Part shown: positions 1-7,589 of the stretch, piece after piece | Layout of the letters: the number at the start of each line of letters is the position of its first letter | Position numbering within the stretch: the first letter of the stretch is position 1 | Assembly (NCBI GenBank): GCA_965279475.1 | Contig: CBDIIA010000003.1 | Span: 3,596,001 to 3,660,000 of the forward strand | Origin: Pseudorhodoferax sp965279475 | GTDB taxonomy: Bacteria > Pseudomonadota > Gammaproteobacteria > Burkholderiales > Burkholderiaceae_C | Direction of reading: 5' to 3' | Length of the DNA: 64,000 bases | Notes under the pieces: model-generated | Databases searched by the model: none | Told to the model about the DNA's origin: nothing | What the model saw: the letters and a program-made list of their open reading frames with translations, nothing else | Translations under genes and position numbers: made by a program

Positions 1-526
1 AGCCGCGCCGCCGCCATGTGGCCCGACGATCCATTGCCGGCCGAACCGTAGTTGAGCTTGCCCGGCCGCGCCCGCAGATCGGCCAGCAGTTCGCCTGCGG
101 TCTTGTACGGTGACTTGGCCGGCACCAGCAGCACGCTGGCCGACGACGAGATGATGCCGACCGGTGCGAAGTCCTTGATGGGGTCGTAGCCGAGCTTGCC
201 GTACAGCGCGGGGTTGATGCCGTGCGATGCGCCGGTGGCCACAGCATGATGGTGCTGCCGTCGGGCTTGGCCTTGGCCGCAAGTTCAGAGCCGATGTTGC
301 CGCCCGCGCCGGGCCTGTTGTCCACGATGATCTGCTGGCCCAACGCCGTGCCCATGCCCTGCGCGACCAGACGGGCGATCGTGTCGGAGGCGCCGCCCGG
401 CGGCCAGCCGACCACCATGCGGATGGGCTCTGCTGGGTACGGGGTCTGGGCGTAGGCGGCCGGGGTCCATGCCAACACGACGAGGGCGGCCATGCAAGGC
501 CACAGGCGGTCCAATCGAAACAACAT
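1..526 (-). pseudogene. Tripartite tricarboxylate transporter (Bug) binding protein, frameshifted and cut by the window edge
   Basis: Periplasmic solute-binding protein of the Bug/TctC family. The reading frame from the ATG at 526 gives a signal peptide ending in AYAQ and then the Bug motifs PIRMVVGWPPGG and NRPGAGGNIGSELAAKAKPDG. After the codon for Leu95 (244-242) the frame breaks: one base is missing at about 240-241. The expected continuation (ATGASHGINPALYG, then SAGNGSSGHMAA) is found in another frame and stays open to position 1. The gene therefore looks inactivated, unless the missing base is a sequencing error. It follows the XRE regulator by 46 bp on the same strand, so the two are probably co-transcribed. 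The 3' part lies outside the window. Confidence 0.8.
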
Positions 527-572
527 GCTCTGGTTCTCTTTCAAATTCCGCAGCGTAAACCATGCGTAGACG

Positions 573-1436
573 TCAATACCGCTCCCCCTCGCGCAAGTGC
601 TTGGTCACCGACTTCCCCTTGGGCTGGGCGGCGGCGGCAACCGCCAGATCCTTCGCAAAGGCTTTGCGACGCTTGACACGCGCCGCTTCGACGACCGCCT
701 GATCGCCATCCCCCTCCCGCGCCACCTTCATCAGCTGGCTCTCGCTGGTGCACGCCCCGATGGTGCGCGCCAGTTGCCGGCTGGTGCTGACATAGGCATG
801 GCCGATGCGGCTGTCGAAGTACAGCGCATCGCCGCGCGCCAGCTGCACCACGTGGCCGTCCTCGAAATGCACTTCGACGGCGCCGCTCAAGATGTAGACA
901 AACTCCTCGCCTTCGTGGCGCGCGTAGTCGCCCGGACCCTGGATGCTGCGCGCGTGCACGGTGCCCAGGATCGGGCTCATCTGCTTGCCCACCGCCTGCG
1001 TGCTGAGAAACTCGTACGAGAACGCCAGGCCGCGGTAGGTGACGCCCTCGCCTGCGCGGGTGACGATCGGGCGGTCGAGCGTGGTGATCTTCGTGCCGTC
1101 TTCGGAGAACATGGCGCCCATGTCCATGCGCAACGCCCGGCCCAGGGCCGAGAACTTCTCGTAGCTCAGCGCCAGCTGTCCGCGCTCGGCCCGCGAGATG
1201 GTGGTGATCGACACGCCCGAGCGCTCGGCCACCTCGGCCAGTGTCCAGCCGAGCTCCTTGCGCGCGATGCGCAGGCGCTTGCCGAAGGTCACGCGGTCGA
1301 GCGTGTGCGGCGCGGGCGACGCCGTCGGAACGGCCCGCCCGCGCACGGTGCCTGAAGTCTTGCTCTTGCGTGTGCTCAATCTTGCAGTCTCTTGGCCCGG
1401 TCCTTGCATGCCGCATTTGCGTAAATGCAAATCCAT
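573..1436 (-). CDS. XRE-family transcriptional regulator with C-terminal cupin domain
   Basis: 287 residues. A helix-turn-helix of the XRE/Cro type occupies about residues 52-107 (RLRIARKELGWTLAEVAERSG, then SITTISRAERG). A cupin_2 domain follows at about residues 165-235, with GEEFVYILSGAVEVHF as the recognisable strand. This architecture is common in regulators that sense amino acids or small ligands and control a divergent catabolic operon. The gene is divergent from the FAD oxidoreductase at 1581, and two matching inverted repeats lie between them. The start is uncertain: neither the ATG at 1436 nor the in-frame ATG at 1409 has a clear Shine-Dalgarno, and the upstream choice places one operator inside the first codons. 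Confidence 0.87.
   Translation of the reverse strand: MDLHLRKCGMQGPGQETARLSTRKSKTSGTVRGRAVPTASPAPHTLDRVTFGKRLRIARKELGWTLAEVAERSGVSITTISRAERGQLALSYEKFSALGRALRMDMGAMFSEDGTKITTLDRPIVTRAGEGVTYRGLAFSYEFLSTQAVGKQMSPILGTVHARSIQGPGDYARHEGEEFVYILSGAVEVHFEDGHVVQLARGDALYFDSRIGHAYVSTSRQLARTIGACTSESQLMKVAREGDGDQAVVEAARVKRRKAFAKDLAVAAAAQPKGKSVTKHLREGERY
1415..1432. promoter_or_regulatory. Candidate XRE-cupin operator 1, ATTTGC-N6-GCAAAT
   Basis: Perfect 6-bp inverted repeat ATTTGC/GCAAAT separated by 6 bp. It lies over the start of the regulator gene, and the same arrangement recurs 64 bp away in the divergent promoter region. Two copies with identical arms and spacing beside the regulator suggest autoregulation and control of the divergent operon. 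This is inference from pattern only. Confidence 0.6.
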
Positions 1437-1475
1437 TCTGAACCGAAATGCAGTCCGTCGTACGCAGTCTGCCGA

Positions 1476-1499
1476 TAAATTTGCATATACGCAAATTTA
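1476..1499. promoter_or_regulatory. Candidate XRE-cupin operator 2, extended arms
   Basis: Nine-base arms TAAATTTGC and GCAAATTTA flank a 6-bp spacer (ATATAC). The core is again ATTTGC-N6-GCAAAT as in the copy at 1415-1432. The region is AT-rich against a GC-rich background and lies in the only sizeable gap between the divergent genes, so it probably overlaps their promoters. Confidence 0.65.
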
Positions 1500-1580
1500 T
1501 CTTTAGACTGCAACGCATGACGATGCCACCGACGATGCCAGGCAGCTCCGCCACCCTCCACCACCTGCAGGGCCGGCCCC

Positions 1581-2834
1581 GTGGCTGAGCAGGCCGACTT
1601 CATCGTCATCGGTGCCGGCATCGCCGGTGCATCGGTCGGCTACTGGCTCGCACCGCACGGCCGCGTGGTACTGCTCGAACGCGAGTCGCAGCCGGGCTAC
1701 CACTCCACCGGCCGCTCGGCCGCGCTGTTCATGGAGAGTTACGGCACGCCCCAGGTGCGTGCGCTGACGATGGCGAGCCGCGCGTTCCTGCAAGACCCGC
1801 CCGAGGGTTTCACCGAACACCCGCTGATCACGCCGCGCGGCGCGATGATGCTGGCCACCCAGGGCCAGGACGCCGAGCTGGCCGAGCAGTGGGACATCTT
1901 GCGCGCCGTCACGCCGCGTGCACAGCTGCTCGACAGTGCCGGCGTCTGCGCGCTGGTGCCCGCGATGCGCCCCGAGAAGGTGCTGGGCGCCGTGCTGGAG
2001 CCCGATGCCGCCGACATGGACGTGCACGCCATCCACCAGGGGTATCTGCGCGGCCTGCGCCGCGCTGGCGGCACCGTGGTCTGCGATGCCGAGGTCACCG
2101 CGGTCCAACGGGTCGACGGGGCGTGGCAGATCGACGCCGGCGGTGCCCGGTACACGGCACCGGTGCTGCTCAATGCCGCCGGCGCCTGGGCCGACGTGAT
2201 CGCCGGCCTGGCCGGCGTGCCGCCCATCGGACTGCAACCCAAACGCCGCTCGGCCTTCATCTTCGCGCCGCCCGAGGGCGTGGCTACCGCGCCCTGGCCG
2301 ATGGTCGCGAGCGTTGGCGAAGACTGGTATTTCAAGCCCGACGCCGGCATGCTGCTCGGCTCGCCGGCCAATGCCGACCCGGTGGACCCGCAGGACATCC
2401 AGCCCGAGGAGATGGACATCGCGCTGGCGATCTACCGCATCGAGGAGATGACCACGCTGCAGATCCGCCGGCCCACGCGCACCTGGGCCGGCCTGCGCTC
2501 GTTCGTTGCCGATGGCGATCTGGTCGGTGGGTTCGATCCGGCCGTGCCCGGCTTCTTCTGGGTCGCCGCGCAGGGCGGCTACGGCATCCAGACCTCGGCC
2601 GCAATGGGCGAGGCCTGTGCCGCGCTGGTGCGCGGTCTGCCGCTGCCAGAGCGCATCGCCGGCTTCGGCCTGACAGCCGAGATGCTGAGCCCGGCACGGC
2701 TGGCGGCGCGCCAGGACTTCAGCGAAACGGTGCCGGCGTTCTCGGAGACGGTACCCTTCGCCGAGACCGATCCGTTCGCCATCACGCAGCCCTCATTTTC
2801 CGACACCCTCCCCCTTGACGACGCCCCGCGCTAG
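1581..2834 (+). CDS. FAD-dependent D-amino acid dehydrogenase-like oxidoreductase (DAO family, DauA-like)
   Basis: 417 residues with a GTG start; no in-frame ATG lies closer upstream. The N-terminal Rossmann motif VIGAGIAGAS (about 9-18) binds FAD. The protein follows P. aeruginosa D-arginine dehydrogenase almost throughout (GYHSTGRSAA, LQPKRRSAFIF, GMLLGSPANADPV, WVAAQGGYGIQTSAAMGE), as I remember that sequence. The residue matching catalytic His48 is Leu here and the one matching arginine-binding Glu87 is Ala, while Tyr53 is kept, so D-arginine is probably not the substrate. The last ~37 residues are an added tail with repeats of an FSETVP-like unit. It begins the operon that ends with an N-acyl-D-amino-acid deacylase, which fits oxidative deamination of released D-amino acids. 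Confidence 0.85.
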   Translation: MAEQADFIVIGAGIAGASVGYWLAPHGRVVLLERESQPGYHSTGRSAALFMESYGTPQVRALTMASRAFLQDPPEGFTEHPLITPRGAMMLATQGQDAELAEQWDILRAVTPRAQLLDSAGVCALVPAMRPEKVLGAVLEPDAADMDVHAIHQGYLRGLRRAGGTVVCDAEVTAVQRVDGAWQIDAGGARYTAPVLLNAAGAWADVIAGLAGVPPIGLQPKRRSAFIFAPPEGVATAPWPMVASVGEDWYFKPDAGMLLGSPANADPVDPQDIQPEEMDIALAIYRIEEMTTLQIRRPTRTWAGLRSFVADGDLVGGFDPAVPGFFWVAAQGGYGIQTSAAMGEACAALVRGLPLPERIAGFGLTAEMLSPARLAARQDFSETVPAFSETVPFAETDPFAITQPSFSDTLPLDDAPR

Positions 2835-2864
2835 AGGCGCACGCCGACCAACGACCTCCACCCC

Positions 2865-4310
2865 ATGCGTGTCTTCTCCGGCGCCCTCGCCACCGAAACC
2901 AATACCTTCGGGCCGATGCCCACCAGCCTGGCATCGTTCCGCGACCGCGGCTACTTTCCGGCCGGCCAGCATCCTGACCACATGCTGTACTTCGCCGGCC
3001 CGACCTGGGCGGCGCGCCTGCGCGGCAAGCCGCTGGGCTGGGACCTCGTCGAAGGCCTGGTGGCCGGTGCGCAACCCAGCGGCACCACCACGCGCCACGC
3101 CTACGAGACCCTGCGCGACGAACTGCTGGCCGATCTGCGCGCGGCGCTGCCGGTCGACATGGTGCTGCTCGGCCTGCACGGCGCGATGGTGGCCGATGGG
3201 TATGACGATTGCGAAGGCGATCTGCTGGCGAACGTGCGTGCCATCGTCGGCCCCGGGGTCGTGGTGGGCGCCGAACTCGACCCGCACCACCACCTGACCG
3301 AGGCCATGCTGACCAACGCCGACCTGCTGGTCTCGTACAAGGAATACCCGCACACCGACGTGCTCGAACGCGCGCTCGAACTGGTCGACCTGTGCGCTGC
3401 CATGGTCGACAAGCGCATCCGGCCCACCGTGGCGGCGGTTGATTGCGAGATGGCCGTGATCATGCACACCTCGCGCAACCCGGCGCGCGCTTTCGTCGAC
3501 CGCATACAGTCGATGGAAGGCAAGAATGGCGTGCTGTCGATCTCGGTCACGCACTGCTTTGCGTGGGGCGACGTCGCCGCCATGGGCACACGTGTGTTCG
3601 TCTACACCGACAACGACCCGGCAGGCGCCCAGGCGCTGGCTCGCCAGCTGGCAGACGAGCTGATCGCGGTGCGCGAGCAGCTGTCGCCGCCCTACCCGGA
3701 CCTGGACACCGCGCTCGACGAAGCGCTGGCCTTCGCCGGCGGACCGGTGGTCATCTCGGACGGATCCGACAACCCCGGCGGCGGTGCCGCCAGCGACTCC
3801 ACGTACTTCCTGCGCCGCATGGTCGAACGCGGCATCGGCAACGCTGCGCTCGGCCCGTTGTGGGACCCGGTCGCGGTGCGCATCGCGTTCGATGCGGGTG
3901 TCGGCGCGCGTCTGCAACTGCGCCTGGGCGGCAAGATCAGCCCGCTGTCGGGCGATCCGATCGATCTCGACTGCACGGTCAAGGCGCTGAAAGCCAGCCA
4001 CATGCAGACCGGCCTGTCGAACACACCCACGCCGATGGGCGACTGCGCACTGGTCGAGGCCGAAGGCATCGAGATCCTGTTGTGCACGCTGCGCAACCAG
4101 GCGATGGGCACCGACCTGTTCACCGATCTCGGCTGCGATCTGGCCGCCAGGAAGATCATCGTCGTCAAGTCGTCGCAGCACTTCTATGCATCGTTCTCGA
4201 AGATCGCCGCCCACGTGATCTACGCCGACGCCCCCGGCTCTGTCGCACGCGACATCAACACCTTGCCCTATCGCAAGGTTCGCAGGCCGCTGTGGCCGCT
4301 TCGCGCTTGA
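2865..4310 (+). CDS. M81-family metallopeptidase (MlrC / microcystinase C homologue), copy 1
   Basis: 481 residues. The N-terminus MRVFSGALATETNTFGPMP and the motif GLHGAMVADGYDDCEGD are typical of the MlrC family (N-terminal DUF1485 plus C-terminal MlrC domain). Family members hydrolyse small or modified peptides; MlrC itself acts on linearised microcystin. No signal peptide is seen, so the enzyme should be cytoplasmic, acting on peptides brought in by the adjacent ABC transporter. It is followed by a binding-protein gene, and the same pair is repeated immediately downstream. The real substrate cannot be read from the sequence. Confidence 0.85.
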   Translation: MRVFSGALATETNTFGPMPTSLASFRDRGYFPAGQHPDHMLYFAGPTWAARLRGKPLGWDLVEGLVAGAQPSGTTTRHAYETLRDELLADLRAALPVDMVLLGLHGAMVADGYDDCEGDLLANVRAIVGPGVVVGAELDPHHHLTEAMLTNADLLVSYKEYPHTDVLERALELVDLCAAMVDKRIRPTVAAVDCEMAVIMHTSRNPARAFVDRIQSMEGKNGVLSISVTHCFAWGDVAAMGTRVFVYTDNDPAGAQALARQLADELIAVREQLSPPYPDLDTALDEALAFAGGPVVISDGSDNPGGGAASDSTYFLRRMVERGIGNAALGPLWDPVAVRIAFDAGVGARLQLRLGGKISPLSGDPIDLDCTVKALKASHMQTGLSNTPTPMGDCALVEAEGIEILLCTLRNQAMGTDLFTDLGCDLAARKIIVVKSSQHFYASFSKIAAHVIYADAPGSVARDINTLPYRKVRRPLWPLRA

Positions 4311-4365
4311 ACATGCGCCGACAGATTCCGCATTCACCATCCACCGACTCGAAGGAGCATTGCCG

Positions 4366-5949
4366 ATGACATCCCGCACACTCGCCGCCCTGGCCAGCCT
4401 GGGCGCCCTGGCGCTTGCCGCCGGCGCGCTGCCGGCGCATGCGCAGACCAAGACACTGCGCTACGTTCCGAACTCGGACGTGAAGATCCTGGACCCGACC
4501 TTCACCACCGCCTACGTCACGCGCAACTTCGGCTACATGGTCTACGACATGCCCTTCGGCGTCGATGCCAAGGGTGTGCCCAAGCCGCAGATGGTCGACA
4601 AGTACAGCACCTCGAAGGACGGCAAGCTGTGGACCTTCACGCTGCGGGCCGGCCAGAAGTTCTCCGACGGAACGCCGGTGACGGCGGCCGACGCCGTGGC
4701 CTCGCTGCAGCGCTGGACCTCCAAGGACAGCATCGGCCGCGCGATGACCGCCGTCTCCGGCGCCGAGTGGAAGACGGTGGACACACTGACCTTCACGCTC
4801 GCGCTGAAGGAGCCGTTCCCGATGGTGCTCGAAGGCATGTCCAAGCCGTCGGGCTTCCCGCCGGTGATCATGCCCGAGCGCATGGCCAAGCTGCCCACCA
4901 CGGCGCCGCTGACCGAAGTGATGGGCTCCGGCCCGTTCATCTTCAAGCGCGACGAATGGGTGCCGGGCAACAAGGTCGTGTTCGTGAAGAACCCGAACTA
5001 CCTGCCCCGCAGCGATCCACCGAGCGGGCTGGCAGGCAGCAAGAAGACCACGTTCGACCGTGTCGAATGGATCTACATCCCCGATGCCAACAGCAGCATA
5101 GCCGCGCTGAAGAAGGGCGAGGTCGACTACATCGACGGCGTGCCACCCGACTACATCACGCCGCTGCGCACGGACCCGAACGTGAAGCTGACCGCCGCCG
5201 GCTCCTGGCAGGGCTGGATGATCATGAACCAGGCGCACCCGCCGTTCAACAACCCCAAGGTACGCCAGGCGCTGCTGAAGGCCGTGAACCAGGAGCGCTT
5301 CACCGCGGCGATGGGTTACCCGCTCGACATGCGCGTGACCTACTGCGCCACCTTCTTCCTCTGTGGCGGACCGAACGACACCGCCGCCGGTGCCGAGCCC
5401 TACCGCACGCCTGATGTGGCCAAGGCCAAGCAGATGCTGGCCGAGTCCGGCTACAAGGGCGAGAAGGTCGTGCTGCTGGTGCCGACCGACATCACCTACC
5501 TGAACGGCGAGGCGCTGATGGCTGCACAGACGATGAAGAGCATCGGCATGAACGTCGACATGCAGACGTCCGACTGGGCCTCGATCGGCGCGCGCCGCGC
5601 GAAGAAGGACGCGCCCGAAGCCGGCGGCTGGAACATGTACGTGACCGTGGCCGGCGGCTTCGACGTCGACTCGCCCATCACCAACGCCTACTTGAGCGCC
5701 TCCTGCGGCAACAGCCTGCCCGGCTGGCCCTGCGACAAGCCGCTGGACGAGCTGCGCCTGGCCTGGCTGAAGGAGGCGAACCCGGCCAAACGCAAGGCGG
5801 CGCTGGACGCGTTCCAGGCCCGTGCCTATGAGGCCGTGCCCTACATCAACGCCGGCCAGTACTCGCCGGCGGTGGCGACGCGCAAGGAGATCAAGGGAAC
5901 CGACAAGCTGTGGGGCGGCATCCCCAACCTGTGGGTCTTGGACAAATGA
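4366..5949 (+). CDS. ABC transporter substrate-binding protein, family 5 (peptide type), copy 1
   Basis: 527 residues. The ATG at 4366 follows GAAGGAG with good spacing. The signal peptide is about residues 1-27, ending in LPAHAQ. SBP_bac_5 features include LKILDPTFTTAYVTRNFGYMV near the N-terminus and FNNPKVRQALLKAVNQE in the middle. This is the periplasmic receptor for a DppBCDF-like importer. A close paralogue lies at 7590-9203, and both presumably feed the single permease set encoded after it. The ligand is unknown; context suggests D-residue-containing or N-acylated peptides. Confidence 0.9.
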   Translation: MTSRTLAALASLGALALAAGALPAHAQTKTLRYVPNSDVKILDPTFTTAYVTRNFGYMVYDMPFGVDAKGVPKPQMVDKYSTSKDGKLWTFTLRAGQKFSDGTPVTAADAVASLQRWTSKDSIGRAMTAVSGAEWKTVDTLTFTLALKEPFPMVLEGMSKPSGFPPVIMPERMAKLPTTAPLTEVMGSGPFIFKRDEWVPGNKVVFVKNPNYLPRSDPPSGLAGSKKTTFDRVEWIYIPDANSSIAALKKGEVDYIDGVPPDYITPLRTDPNVKLTAAGSWQGWMIMNQAHPPFNNPKVRQALLKAVNQERFTAAMGYPLDMRVTYCATFFLCGGPNDTAAGAEPYRTPDVAKAKQMLAESGYKGEKVVLLVPTDITYLNGEALMAAQTMKSIGMNVDMQTSDWASIGARRAKKDAPEAGGWNMYVTVAGGFDVDSPITNAYLSASCGNSLPGWPCDKPLDELRLAWLKEANPAKRKAALDAFQARAYEAVPYINAGQYSPAVATRKEIKGTDKLWGGIPNLWVLDK

Positions 5950-5950
5950 G

Positions 5951-6054
5951 TCCACCCCGTTTCTTGCTCACTGCGTGTAGCCGAATCCCCCTCAAGGGGC
6001 GCACCCAGCGGCCTGGCAAAGCCAGTTCCGCGGGTGCCCTGGCCTGGGCCGCGC
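5951..6054. repeat. Putative dispersed intergenic repeat between the two modules
   Basis: The spacer after the first binding protein has a short hairpin, CCCCCTCAAGGGG, followed by the tracts GCACCCAGCGGCCTGGCAAA and CGCGGGTGCCCTGGCCTGGG, which can partly pair. I recall very similar sequence recurring between genes in Comamonadaceae genomes, but no second copy is seen in this window. It marks the junction between the two tandem modules. Confidence 0.4.
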
Positions 6055-6104
6055 GTGTCATACGCAGCGACCTGCAGGTCACGCACTGGTGAATTGACTT
6101 GAGC

Positions 6105-7577
6105 ATGCGCGTGTTCACCGGGTCGCTGGCGACCGAGACCAATACCTTCGGGCCGATGCCGACCGGCCTGTCCTCGTTCCAGGACCGCGGTTACTTCCCC
6201 GCGGGCACACACCCGGCGCAGCTGACGCTGTTCGCCGGCCCCTTGTGGGTGCTGCGCGAAGTGGCGCCGGCCAAGGGCTGGACCGTGGTCGAGGGCATGG
6301 TCGCCGGTGCGCAGCCCAGCGGCACCGTGACACGTGCCGCCTACGAGTCGCTGCGCGACGAGCTGCTGGCCGACCTGCGCGCGGCGCTGCCGGTCGACAT
6401 GGTGCTGCTCGGCCTGCACGGTGCGATGGTGGCCGACGGTTATGACGACTGCGAAGGCGACCTGCTGGCACGCGTACGCGCCATCGTCGGCCCGGACGTC
6501 GTGCTGGGCGCCGAGTTCGACCCGCACGTGCACCTGACCCCGGCAATGACCTCGAACGCCGACGTGCTGGTCGGCTTCAAGGAATACCCGCACACCGACA
6601 TCGTCGAGCGTGCCCGCGAGCTGGTGACGCTGTGCGAAGCCAAGGCGCAGAGCCGCATCCGGCCTATCTGCGCGGTGGCCGACTGCCGCATGTTCGTGCC
6701 GGTGCACACCACGCGCGACCCGGCCAAGGCCTTCGTGCAGCGCATGCAGGCACTCGAAGGGCGCGACGGCGTGCTGTCCATCTCGCTGGGCCACGGCTTC
6801 TCGCTCGGTGACGTGCCAGGCATGGGCATGAAGGTGCTGGTCTACACCGATGGCGACCAGGCGAAAGCCGACGCGCTGGCCCTGCAGCTGGCGCACGAGG
6901 TCATCGCCATGCGCGACCGGCTGGCCGTGCCCTACCCCGACATCGACACCGCGCTCGACCAGGCGCTGGCCTTCGACGGCGGCCCGGTGGTGCTGGCCGA
7001 CCGTGCCGACAACCCCGGCAGCGGCGCCGCCGGCGACTCGACCTTCATCCTGCGCCGCCTGGTCGAACGCGGCATCACCAACGCAGCCGTGGGCCCGATG
7101 TGGGACCCGGTGGCCGTGCGCATCGCGACAGACGCCGGCCTCGGCGCGCGCCTGGCGCTGCGCATCGGCGGCAAGGTCAGCGCCGCCTCCGGCGACCCGA
7201 TCGACCTCGACTGCACCGTCAAGGGCCTGCAGCCCAACCTCGTGATGACAGGCTTGTCCGGCGCGCCGGTGGCGGTCGGCGATGCCGCGCTGGTCGAGGC
7301 CAACGGCATCGACATCGTGCTGATCACGGTGCGCAACCAGGCCATGGGCACGGACGTGTTCACCCAGCTCGGCTGCGACCTGGCGGGCCGCAAGATCATC
7401 GTCGTCAAGTCGGCCCAGCATTTCTACGCATCGTTCATGAAGATCGGTCGGCACGTGGTCTACGTCGGTGCGCCCGGCGCCGCGACGCCTCATCTGTCTA
7501 CGCTGCCCTACCGCAAGATCACCCGGCCGCTGTGGCCGCTCGACGACGTCGCCACCCCCGTGCTCGTCACGGCCTGA
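6105..7577 (+). CDS. M81-family metallopeptidase (MlrC homologue), copy 2
   Basis: 490 residues. The start is set at the ATG at 6105 by alignment with the first copy (MRVFTGSLATETNTFGPMP against MRVFSGALATETNTFGPMP); a TTG two codons upstream is possible. Same domains as the gene at 2865-4310. A stretch around 6355-6477 is nearly identical at the DNA level to 3115-3237, whereas flanking parts differ clearly. The C-terminus continues past copy 1 by about a dozen residues. Its role should parallel copy 1, possibly with a different peptide preference. Confidence 0.85.
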   Translation: MRVFTGSLATETNTFGPMPTGLSSFQDRGYFPAGTHPAQLTLFAGPLWVLREVAPAKGWTVVEGMVAGAQPSGTVTRAAYESLRDELLADLRAALPVDMVLLGLHGAMVADGYDDCEGDLLARVRAIVGPDVVLGAEFDPHVHLTPAMTSNADVLVGFKEYPHTDIVERARELVTLCEAKAQSRIRPICAVADCRMFVPVHTTRDPAKAFVQRMQALEGRDGVLSISLGHGFSLGDVPGMGMKVLVYTDGDQAKADALALQLAHEVIAMRDRLAVPYPDIDTALDQALAFDGGPVVLADRADNPGSGAAGDSTFILRRLVERGITNAAVGPMWDPVAVRIATDAGLGARLALRIGGKVSAASGDPIDLDCTVKGLQPNLVMTGLSGAPVAVGDAALVEANGIDIVLITVRNQAMGTDVFTQLGCDLAGRKIIVVKSAQHFYASFMKIGRHVVYVGAPGAATPHLSTLPYRKITRPLWPLDDVATPVLVTA

Positions 7578-7589
7578 AGGAGACACCCG

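Noticed and set aside
1517..1588. 24-codon ORF overlapping the GTG start of the FAD oxidoreductase, possible leader peptide
   Set aside because: No ribosome-binding site, no biased composition and no attenuator structure nearby.
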